Shown: positions 7,790-15,438 of the stretch, in pieces
Numbering within the stretch: position 1 is the stretch's first letter
How the letters are laid out: the number at the start of each line of letters is the position of its first letter
Assembly (NCBI RefSeq): GCF_900188105.1
Contig: NZ_FZNP01000020.1
Location: 62,001-126,000, forward strand
Length of the DNA stretch: 64,000 bases
From: Actinomadura mexicana
GTDB lineage: Bacteria > Actinomycetota > Actinomycetes > Streptosporangiales > Streptosporangiaceae
Reading direction: 5' to 3'
The notes under the pieces: generated by a model
Seen by the model: only the letters and a program-made list of their open reading frames with translations
Database searches by the model: none
What the model was told of the DNA's origin: nothing
Program-made: the position numbers and the translations under genes

Positions 7790-10700
7790 TCCCTGACGAA
7801 CCACGCTGGCGCACCGTCGAGGTGCTCGTCGAGGAGGGCGAGCAGGGCTACGGCACCGGCTACCGGATCTCCGCCGGGCTGGTGCTCACCTGCCGGCACG
7901 TCCTGGCCGCCTCCGGTGCGGTCACGGTCCGGCTCGTCACTCCGGACGAGTCGGTCTCCGTCGCCGCCGAGCGGGTCTGGACCGCCGAGGGCCCGGAGGT
8001 CGACCTGGCGCTGCTGCGGGTGGCGGACGGCTCGCTGCCCCCGGTGGCCCCGGCGGTGCTGGCGGACGTCGACCCCTGGAGCACCGGGCGCGCCCGGTTC
8101 GTCTCGTGGGGCTTCCCCGCCTCCCACGACCGCGAGAGCGAGTTCGGCGGCGTCCGCGACGTCGACCAGGTGGACGGCGACGTCCTCCTCGGCGCCAACG
8201 TCAAGACGGGCCTGCTCGACCTGCACCGCGACGACGCCCCGCAGCGCGCCGGCCGCCGGTACAGGGGCCTGTCCGGAGGTCCGGTCCTGGTCGGCGGCAA
8301 GCTCGTCGGCGTGGTGCGCCGGGCCGAACCCGACGGGCCGCTGACCGCCTCCCGCGTCTTCAGCGCGGCCGGACCGCACCGGCCGCGGATCGCCGGCGAG
8401 TTCGTCGAGCCCCAGCCGAGCCGGGAGCGGCTGAACGCGCTCCTGGACGGCGCGGGCGTGCGGCTCGACCCCGGGAACGCCGGGCCGTCCGCGCCGCTGC
8501 GCCGGTCGCGGTACTGGTCGACCATCACCAAGCTGCGGGCCCGCTGCCCCGATCCCGCCGACCGGGACGCCGAGCTCGGCCGGCTCCAGGAGTTCGCCAC
8601 GGGCGGCGCGCCCTACCTGTGGCTGGTGGGCGAGCCCTGGGCCGGCAAGACGACGCTCGCCGCCGCCTTCGCCGGGGACCCCGCCCCCGACGTCATCACG
8701 GTCGCGTTCTTCGTGTCCCGGTCGGCCGGGTCGCGGCTGGCCGACTTCCGGGCCGCGCTGGCCGACCAGCTGGCCCCGCTGGTCGGCGAGACGCCGACGC
8801 CCGGGGTCGTGCCCGCCGCGTTCGACCTGGACGACCTGTGGCAGCGCGCGGTCGAGCGGGTCACCGCCGACGGCCGCCATCTCATGCTCATCGTGGACGG
8901 GCTCGACGAGGACGACCACCTGCGGCACCGCGAGAGCAGCATCGCGGCGCAGCTCCCCGAGTACGTGCCGCCCGGCAGCCACGTGCTGGTGACCAGCAGG
9001 CACTTCCCCGAGGTGCCCGCCGACGTCCCGGACGGTCATCCGCTGCGCGGGTGCGAGCGCCGCACGCTCCCCGCCAACGAGGCCTCGCGCGCCTCGCGCA
9101 ACGCCGCCGAGCGCGACCTGCAGCAGCACCTGCGCGACCGGACGAGCCGCGAGGTGCTCGGGCTGCTTGCGGCCTCCGGCGGCGGGCTGGCCGACGAGGA
9201 CATCGCCCGGCTCACCGGCCTGGACCTCTACGACGTCCGGGAACTGGTCGAGCAGACCGTCGCCCGCCTGGTCGAGCGGCGGGAGGACGGCGGCCGGGAC
9301 CGCTACTCCTTCGCCCACGACCTGATCCGGGAGACCACGACCGAGCGCCTCGGCGCCGAGACGATGGCCGGCTTCTGGGCGCGGGTGCTCGACTGGGCCG
9401 AGACCCACCGGACCGGCGGCTGGCCCGCCGGCACCCCCCTGTACCTCCTGGACCGGTTCCCGCAGGTGCTGGCCGACAACGGGGACCTGGACCGCCTGCT
9501 GCGGCTCAACGAGCCCGACCGCTGGAGGCGCCTGCTGGAGCGGACCGGCACGGTGGAGCCGGCCGTGCTGACGCTGACCGACTCGATCCGGCTGCTCCTC
9601 GCGGCCGACTCCCCCGACCTCGCCGTGATCTACCTGCTGGCCCTGTGGCGCGACCAGCTCCGCCTGCCCGTCCGCGTCCATCCCGAGGTCATCGCCGTGG
9701 CCTGGACCGAGCTCGGCGAGCTGGAGCGGGCCGAGCGGATGGCCCGCGAAATCCCCGTCGCCTCGATCAAGGCCAACATCCTGATCTCCATGGCCGAGGC
9801 GGCGAACCGGGCGGGTGCCGAGACCGAGGCGGCGCTGTGGCTCCAGGAGGCGGAGCTGCTGGCGGGGGGCATCCTGAGCGGGGTGCGCAGGGCCCGGACC
9901 CTGGCCCGGATCGCGCTGGCCCTCGGCCCCGGCTTCACCCGCGCCGAGACCCTCCTGGCCGAGGCCACCCGGCTCTTCACCTCCGTCGTGCCGTCCCGGT
10001 TCCGGCGCAGGGAGCTGATGACGGGCATGGCCTGCGACGCGGCCCGCGCCGGTCTGTGCGACTCGGTGGAGCGCATCGCGCGGTCGTTCGCCGACCGCAA
10101 GCACCAGTGGCCGATCATCATGGCCGCCGCCCGCGCCGCCGCCGAACAGGGCCTGCAGGAGGACGCCGAGCGCCTGGCGGGCCTGCTCACCCCCGACGAC
10201 CTGCGGTGGGAGACGTTCGCCGAGCTCGTGCGGCTGCTGGCCGACCGGGGCGAGTTCGCGGCGGCCGAGGAGCTGGCGCGGACGTCGGTCAACGGGGCCC
10301 CGGCGATCTCCCGGGCGCTCGGCGGCATCCTGCGGGCGCGCGCGCTGCGGGGCGAGCGGGCCGAAGCGCAGGCGGTGCTCGCGACGGCGATCGGAACCGT
10401 CACGGCCAAGGGCGGCGCGTCCCGCCAGGCGGCGCTCGGCGAGCTGCTCACCTCCGTCGTGGACGCGGGGCTGCTCGACGAGGCCGAGAGGCTCATGTCG
10501 CTGCTGGAAGGGCATCGCAGGGTGCTCGCCGCGGCCCGCGCCGCCGTCGGCGCGCTCGACGCCGGCCTGCCGGACACCGCGATCCGGCTGATGACCACGG
10601 CCGCCGGCCTCGTCTCGCTCCAGCCGCGGCGCCAGTGGGCGCCGCTGGTCGAGGCGGCCCCCGCGGTCGCGGCGGGGGGAGACCTGGATTCGGCTCGCGG

Positions 10701-12795
10701 CCTGCTGACCCTCGCGCTCACCGTGGCCGGGGGGACCTCCCCCAGGGCGGCGCGGGCGGTCAACCTTCTGATCAAGAGCCATGTCGCCGAGCTCCAGGGC
10801 GCCTCCGGCGTGCTGGAGGCGGGCATCGAGGCGGCGCTGCGCCTCCCGTCCCAGCAGGACCTGCCGGCGGAAACGGCGAGGGCCGCCACCGAGCTCGGCC
10901 TCACCGGGCCGGCCGTCCGGGCGGCGGTCCTCGTCGTCGACGTGCACGAGCGCAACACCCTGCTCGGGACGATCGCGGAGCGGGCCGCCCGGGACGGCCG
11001 CCTGGAGGTCGTCCACCGCGCGCTCGCCGGCATGAGCCGCACCCGCAAGCAGCTCTTCGCGAGCGTCAACGCCGCCGGGGAACTGGCCAAAGCGGGCCGG
11101 ACCGGCGACGCCGAACAGCTGGTCGACCGCGTGCGGAACGGCTTCCGCCGGGCCACGGGCCTGGCCCGGCTCGCCCGGATCGTCGGGGCTCGGGGTGAGC
11201 GCGACCAGGCCGTCTCCTACCTCCTCGCGGCCGAGCAGCTGGCTCCCGCGGGCTCCGTGCGGCACCTGACCCAGTTCGAGATCACGGCCGCCGCCGTGGC
11301 CGCGGCCCGGCGGGGCCGCTACGGGGAGGCGGAGCGCATCGCCGCCGTCATCGACGGTCCCCGGCGGCAGGTGTCCGCGCTGGCCGAACTCGCCGAGACC
11401 GCCTACGGCGCCGGGTCCTACGCCCACGTGGCGCGGTTCCTGACCGCCGCCGAGGAGCTGCTCGGCGAGCTCGAAGCCGACTCCCGCGACGCCGTCGCGA
11501 CGGAACTGGCGGCGGCCGCGGCCCGGGTCACCGACCTCGACACGGCGCGGCGGCTGGTCGCGCTCGTCTCAGATCCGGCCATGGGACTGTCCGCGCTGAC
11601 CGAGGTCGCGCGCGCCGCCCGCGGCTTCGGCAACGCCGCCGCGGCAGGGCGGCTGCTGGCCGAAGGGGAGAAGCGGCTGGCCGGATTCGACGCCGACTCC
11701 AGCGAGGGGGTGGCGACCGAGCTCGCGGCGGCGGCCGTGGAGATCGGCGACCTGGACCTGGCGGAGCGGCTCGCGACCGGGCTGGCCGACCCGCGGCTGC
11801 GGGTGGAGGTCCTGCTGGCGGTCTGCCGGGCGAGCGCCGAGCGGCTGCGGGCCCTGCGCCGCCGGGTCGCCCGCGAGGCGCGCGGGGTGCGCAATTTGCG
11901 GATCCGCGGCGAGCTGATCGGCTCCCTGGCCGCCGCCGTGGCGGCCACGGGCAACGCGAACCTGGCGGGCAGAACGATGGACGACGCCGAGACGGCCGTC
12001 CGCACCATCGCGATCACCAACCCCGAGCCCCGGTGCCGCGGGCTCGTGGAGCTGGCCCTGCTCTCCGAGACGATCGGCGACGCCGAGCGCGCGCGCCGGC
12101 TGCTGCGCGAGGCCGAGCAGCTCGCCGCCACCTACGTGGACGAGCAGCGCCACCAGCGGGCGCTGGCGCACATCGCCCACGCCGCCGCGCAGCTCGGGCT
12201 GCTGGACGAGGCGGAGCGGGTGACGGAGAACATGCGGGCCTCGCGGCTGCCGTTCCCCGCGTGGAACACCCTGGCCGCCGTCGCGGAGCGGGCCGCGGCC
12301 CTGGGCGACACCGGCCGCGCCTTCCGGCTCATCGAGGAGTCGCTGCGGATCGCGCGGAGCGTGCGCGACCCCAAGGTGCGCGGCGCGACGTTCGCCGGCA
12401 TCGCCGCCGCCGCGCTGCGGGCGGGGCTGCCCGAGCAGGCGCAGAGCATCATCGGCGAGGAGCCGCAGCACCACCACCGGCAGGGCCCGATCCTGCGGGA
12501 CATCGCCCTGGCCACCGCCGCGGCGGGCCGGCTGCCCGACGCCGAGCGGATGGCGGCGCAGATCCGGTCGCCCGCCCGCCGCCGGGAGGCGTTCGAGGGC
12601 GTCATCGCCCGCCTGGTGGAGGACGGCGACAGCGCCGAGGCCGAGCGCCTCATCGTCCAGGGCATCCGGGAGGACGGCTGGCTGCCGCCCCCCGCCGTCA
12701 TGATGGCGGCCCTGCCGGAGGTGGTCCCGCCGCTCGGCAACGTCCTGCCCCGGATGGCCGCCTTCGAGGAGGCGGCCAGGGCCGAGCGGGCGTGA
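7786..12795 (+). CDS. Trypsin-like protease / STAND-type NTPase / helical-repeat protein
   Basis: Very large three-part protein, 1669 residues, with no signal peptide or membrane segment. Residues 1-205 are a chymotrypsin-fold protease with an apparently complete triad: His38 in TCRHVL, Asp73 in EVDLALLRV and Ser163 in GLSGGPVLV. Residues about 240-560 are a P-loop NTPase of STAND type: Walker A GEPWAGKTT (282-290), Walker B LMLIVDGLDED (366-376), sensor-like HVLVTSR (399-405) and a winged-helix segment YSFAHDLIRETT. Residues about 570-1669 are many degenerate 35-45-residue helical pairs rich in Leu/Ala/Glu/Arg (such as GDLDLAERLATGLADPRLR), a TPR/ARM-like sensor array. The GTG start overlaps the Trypco2 stop. 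The architecture matches predicted NTP-dependent conflict or self/non-self systems, in which a trigger bound by the repeats would switch on the protease. The target is unknown. Confidence 0.88.
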   Translation: MIPDEPRWRTVEVLVEEGEQGYGTGYRISAGLVLTCRHVLAASGAVTVRLVTPDESVSVAAERVWTAEGPEVDLALLRVADGSLPPVAPAVLADVDPWSTGRARFVSWGFPASHDRESEFGGVRDVDQVDGDVLLGANVKTGLLDLHRDDAPQRAGRRYRGLSGGPVLVGGKLVGVVRRAEPDGPLTASRVFSAAGPHRPRIAGEFVEPQPSRERLNALLDGAGVRLDPGNAGPSAPLRRSRYWSTITKLRARCPDPADRDAELGRLQEFATGGAPYLWLVGEPWAGKTTLAAAFAGDPAPDVITVAFFVSRSAGSRLADFRAALADQLAPLVGETPTPGVVPAAFDLDDLWQRAVERVTADGRHLMLIVDGLDEDDHLRHRESSIAAQLPEYVPPGSHVLVTSRHFPEVPADVPDGHPLRGCERRTLPANEASRASRNAAERDLQQHLRDRTSREVLGLLAASGGGLADEDIARLTGLDLYDVRELVEQTVARLVERREDGGRDRYSFAHDLIRETTTERLGAETMAGFWARVLDWAETHRTGGWPAGTPLYLLDRFPQVLADNGDLDRLLRLNEPDRWRRLLERTGTVEPAVLTLTDSIRLLLAADSPDLAVIYLLALWRDQLRLPVRVHPEVIAVAWTELGELERAERMAREIPVASIKANILISMAEAANRAGAETEAALWLQEAELLAGGILSGVRRARTLARIALALGPGFTRAETLLAEATRLFTSVVPSRFRRRELMTGMACDAARAGLCDSVERIARSFADRKHQWPIIMAAARAAAEQGLQEDAERLAGLLTPDDLRWETFAELVRLLADRGEFAAAEELARTSVNGAPAISRALGGILRARALRGERAEAQAVLATAIGTVTAKGGASRQAALGELLTSVVDAGLLDEAERLMSLLEGHRRVLAAARAAVGALDAGLPDTAIRLMTTAAGLVSLQPRRQWAPLVEAAPAVAAGGDLDSARGLLTLALTVAGGTSPRAARAVNLLIKSHVAELQGASGVLEAGIEAALRLPSQQDLPAETARAATELGLTGPAVRAAVLVVDVHERNTLLGTIAERAARDGRLEVVHRALAGMSRTRKQLFASVNAAGELAKAGRTGDAEQLVDRVRNGFRRATGLARLARIVGARGERDQAVSYLLAAEQLAPAGSVRHLTQFEITAAAVAAARRGRYGEAERIAAVIDGPRRQVSALAELAETAYGAGSYAHVARFLTAAEELLGELEADSRDAVATELAAAAARVTDLDTARRLVALVSDPAMGLSALTEVARAARGFGNAAAAGRLLAEGEKRLAGFDADSSEGVATELAAAAVEIGDLDLAERLATGLADPRLRVEVLLAVCRASAERLRALRRRVAREARGVRNLRIRGELIGSLAAAVAATGNANLAGRTMDDAETAVRTIAITNPEPRCRGLVELALLSETIGDAERARRLLREAEQLAATYVDEQRHQRALAHIAHAAAQLGLLDEAERVTENMRASRLPFPAWNTLAAVAERAAALGDTGRAFRLIEESLRIARSVRDPKVRGATFAGIAAAALRAGLPEQAQSIIGEEPQHHHRQGPILRDIALATAAAGRLPDAERMAAQIRSPARRREAFEGVIARLVEDGDSAEAERLIVQGIREDGWLPPPAVMMAALPEVVPPLGNVLPRMAAFEEAARAERA

Positions 12796-12807
12796 CCGGC
12801 GGCGGCC

Positions 12808-13017
12808 TCAGGGCGCTTCGGCGACCAGGCTCCGCGGGCGGATGTCCTTCCAGTTGTCCATGACGTACCCGATGCAGCCGGACCGGGACTCGGGGCCGTG
12901 GACCGTCGTCCAGCCGGAGGGGACGTCGGCGAACGCCGGCCACAGGGAGTGCTGCCCCTCGGCGTTGGCGAGGACGAGGAACGTGCCGTCGGGGTCGTCG
13001 AACGGGTTGGTCGTCAT
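12808..13017 (-). CDS. mbtH: MbtH-like NRPS chaperone
   Basis: 69-residue MbtH-family protein, which binds adenylation domains and is needed for their solubility or activity. The signature is intact: NAEGQHSLWP, VPSGWTTV, SGCIGYV and NWKDIRPRSL. Start ATG at 13017 (MTTNPFDDPDG) is typical of the family and has GGAAG upstream. It is the last gene of the iron-regulated operon lipoprotein - hydroxylase - mbtH. It most likely serves the adenylation domains of the two synthetases in this window. It is convergent with the protease-NTPase gene, only 12 bases away, and no terminator is visible between them. Confidence 0.95.
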   Translation of the reverse strand: MTTNPFDDPDGTFLVLANAEGQHSLWPAFADVPSGWTTVHGPESRSGCIGYVMDNWKDIRPRSLVAEAP

Positions 13018-13034
13018 GGTCTTCTTCCCTTCCT

Positions 13035-14303
13035 CTAGACGCCGGGGGTGACGCGGGCGGACCGCCGCGCCATGGACCGGACGATCTCCCCGGTGCGCAC
13101 GGCGGTCATGGACAGCAGCGAGGAGGCGATCCCGTGGCTGTGCTCGGTCGCCCCCTGCAGGTAGACGCCCCACTCGGGGCCGGGCTCGGTGGCGATGCGG
13201 TAGTCGCGCTCGACGACCGGGCGCCCGTCCGGGCCGCTGCGGCAGTGCGCGCCCGCCTCGCCGAGCAGGTCGAACGGGTCGCGTTCGCGGTATCCGGTGG
13301 CGTAGACGACGGCGTCGGCGTCCAGGTCCGCGACCTCGCCGGTCGGCAGGAACGCGACCCGCACCCGCGCCCCGCCGGTGCCGCCGTCCGCTACGTCCAG
13401 GACGCGGGAGACGTTGAGGATGCGCAGCCGCTCGGCGCCCGCGACCTTCTCGGCGTAGGCGCGCCGGTACAGCTCGTCGATTAGGTCGAGGTCCACCACG
13501 GAGTAGTTGGTGTTGCGCGAGTACTCGAACAGCATGCGCTTCACGTCGCCGGGCGCGGCGTAGTAGTGGTCGACGGCCTCGGGGTCGAAGATGCGGTTGG
13601 CGAACGAGCTGTCGTCGGCGGGCGAGTACCCGTACCGCGCGAAGACCGCGCACACCTCGGCGCGCGGGAAGGTGCGGTGCAGGTACTCGACGGCCTCGGC
13701 GGCGCTCTGCCCGGCGCCGACCACGACGACGCGGCGCGGATCCCAGTCCCCGCGCTCGCCGAGCCGGGTGAGCAGGTCCTCGGTGTGCCAGATCCGCTCT
13801 CCCGCCCGGACGCCCTCGGGCAGGAAGGGTTCGAGCCCGGCGCCGATGACGACGTTGCGGGTGAGGTGCGTCTCCAGTTCGTCGCCGCGCCGCACGACGA
13901 CCTCCAGGGTCTCGTCGTCGTGCGGGCGGAGCGCGACGACCTCCGTCCCGTAGCGGACGCGGTCCTCGAACGCGGCGGCGGCCCATTCGAGGTAGTCGTG
14001 GAACTCCAGCCGCGTCGGGAACATCGTCTTGTGGTTGACGAAGTCGACCAGCCGGCCCCGGGCGTGCAGGTAGGCCAGGAACGAGTACGGGCTGGCGGGG
14101 TTGCGCAGCGACGCCAGGTCCTTGAGGAAGTGGACCTGCATGGTGGCGCCGTCGATCAGCATGCCGCGGTGCCAGCCGAACGCGGGCTGCTTCTCGAAGA
14201 ACACCGCGTCAGCGCCGCCGTGCTCCTCCTCCAGCGCGACGGCCAGCGCCAGGTTGGACGGGCCGAACCCGATGCCGACCACGTCGCGGACGGGGGTGTG
14301 CAT
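13035..14303 (-). CDS. L-ornithine N5-monooxygenase (siderophore hydroxamate formation)
   Basis: Flavin- and NADPH-dependent N-hydroxylase of 422 residues that makes N5-hydroxyornithine for the siderophore. FAD site GIGFGPSN (residues 10-17), NADPH site GAGQSAAE (about 196-203), the substrate-side stretch SPADDSSFANRIFDP (about 235-250) and the C-terminal ATGY are present. A start 15 bases earlier overlaps the lipoprotein stop, but ATG at 14303 has a strong GGAGGAG 4-5 bases upstream and gives the usual N-terminus. Ornithine rather than lysine is favoured because the NRPS third adenylation domain has a hydroxyornithine-type code. It is co-transcribed with the lipoprotein before it and mbtH after it. 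Confidence 0.9.
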   Translation of the reverse strand: MHTPVRDVVGIGFGPSNLALAVALEEEHGGADAVFFEKQPAFGWHRGMLIDGATMQVHFLKDLASLRNPASPYSFLAYLHARGRLVDFVNHKTMFPTRLEFHDYLEWAAAAFEDRVRYGTEVVALRPHDDETLEVVVRRGDELETHLTRNVVIGAGLEPFLPEGVRAGERIWHTEDLLTRLGERGDWDPRRVVVVGAGQSAAEAVEYLHRTFPRAEVCAVFARYGYSPADDSSFANRIFDPEAVDHYYAAPGDVKRMLFEYSRNTNYSVVDLDLIDELYRRAYAEKVAGAERLRILNVSRVLDVADGGTGGARVRVAFLPTGEVADLDADAVVYATGYRERDPFDLLGEAGAHCRSGPDGRPVVERDYRIATEPGPEWGVYLQGATEHSHGIASSLLSMTAVRTGEIVRSMARRSARVTPGV

Positions 14304-14317
14304 GCGCTCCTCCGGCA

Positions 14318-15337
14318 TCAGGCGGGCTTGGCCGCGCTCGCGGCCTTGGCGATCTGCGGAACGACCTGGTCGATCACGTAGGGCACGGCGAGCGGGGTGG
14401 GGGTGCGCAGCGGCCAGAACGACTTCAGGTCCAGCGCCACGTAGGAGCCGCGCTCGACGGCGCCGAGCCCGGCGAACAGCTTGTTGCCCTCGATCTTCTT
14501 CTGGGTGGCGGGGTCGTCGTTGTAGTGGCTGAGCAGGACGTCCACGTCCAGCACGGAGACCTTCTCCATGCTCAGTTCGGCGGCGAACCCGTCGCCGGGG
14601 AGCTTCTTCAGCGACTCGGGCAGCGTCATGCCGAACTGCTGGAGCAGTTTCACGCTCGTGTCGTCGCCGGACTTCATAACGCCGATGTTGCCGTTGGGGA
14701 AGACGCTGGTGAACGCGAACTGCTTGCCGGTCAGCTCGGGGTGCTCGGTCCTCACTCCCGCGATCTTCGTCTCGACGTCGGCGACGAGTTTCCCGCCGTC
14801 CCCGGGACGGCCGATCGCGGCGGCCACCTGCCGGGTGATCTGCTGCCAGGAGTCCTCGGCGGGACCGGTCTGGTAGGCGAGCGTCGGCGCGAGCTTGGAG
14901 AGCTTGCCGTACTCCTTGTCGATGGCGAAGTCGCCGGCGGCGAGGATCAGGTCGGGCCGCAGCGCGGCGACCTCCTCCAGGTTGAAGCCCGCCTCGCCCG
15001 CCTTGAGCAGCTTGGGCCTGTCCCCGGTCAGCCTGGGCGCGCTCCAGGGCGCCAGGCCGTCGGGCTGGACGCCGGTCAGCTCGGCCATGCCGACGGGCGT
15101 GACGCCGAGGGCGAGCAGCGCGTCCTGGTCGACCTCGCCGAGCGCGACGATCCGCTTCGGCGCGGACTTCACCTCCGTGGAGCCGAGCTTGTGGGTGACG
15201 GTCACCGGGAACGCCCCGGCGGAGCCGCCGGAGCCGCCGGAGCCGCCGGTGGGCTCGTCGTCGCCGCAGGCGGCGACCGCGGCGAGTCCGAGGACGAGCG
15301 CGGCGGCGGCGGTCAGGCGCCGCATCGTGGTGCGCAT
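14318..15337 (-). CDS. Iron-siderophore ABC transporter substrate-binding lipoprotein
   Basis: FepB/FecB-type binding protein of 339 residues, anchored by a lipobox VAAC with Cys24. A Gly/Ser linker (GGSGGSGGSAG, encoded by a 9-base tandem repeat) follows. The periplasmic-binding fold starts with the typical APKRIVALGEVDQDALLALGVTPVG and has RPDLILAAG and the C-terminal FWPLRTPTPLA. The start ATG has GGAAGG six bases upstream. It is the first gene of its operon, with a promoter and iron box at 15387-15415. It should deliver the ferric siderophore to the two FecCD-type permeases at 48541-50603. No cognate ATPase gene is in the window. Confidence 0.92.
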   Translation of the reverse strand: MRTTMRRLTAAAALVLGLAAVAACGDDEPTGGSGGSGGSAGAFPVTVTHKLGSTEVKSAPKRIVALGEVDQDALLALGVTPVGMAELTGVQPDGLAPWSAPRLTGDRPKLLKAGEAGFNLEEVAALRPDLILAAGDFAIDKEYGKLSKLAPTLAYQTGPAEDSWQQITRQVAAAIGRPGDGGKLVADVETKIAGVRTEHPELTGKQFAFTSVFPNGNIGVMKSGDDTSVKLLQQFGMTLPESLKKLPGDGFAAELSMEKVSVLDVDVLLSHYNDDPATQKKIEGNKLFAGLGAVERGSYVALDLKSFWPLRTPTPLAVPYVIDQVVPQIAKAASAAKPA

Positions 15338-15386
15338 GGCGGACCTTCCAGATGTCGGGGGGAAAAGCCGGAGAGTGTGATCAAGA

Positions 15387-15415
15387 ATATTAGGTTAGCC
15401 TTGCCTAACTAGCAA
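15387..15415 (-). promoter_or_regulatory. Promoter with IdeR/DmdR iron box for the lipoprotein operon
   Basis: On the minus strand, -35 TTGCTA (15410-15415) and -10 TAATAT (15387-15392) are separated by exactly 17 bases. The spacer holds the iron box (plus strand 15390-15408, TTAGGTTAGCCTTGCCTAA). Its two half-sites match the actinobacterial consensus TTAGGTTAGGCTAACCTAA. Iron-loaded repressor would block RNA polymerase here. Confidence 0.85.
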
Positions 15416-15438
15416 TGGCCGGGCGGATATGAGCCGCC

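Noticed and set aside
7549..11427. A 1292-codon open frame antisense to the protease-NTPase gene, and a 1030-codon plus-strand frame at 8106-11198
   Set aside because: Both are low-complexity shadows; the frame at 7786-12795 carries the protease triad, Walker motifs and repeats.
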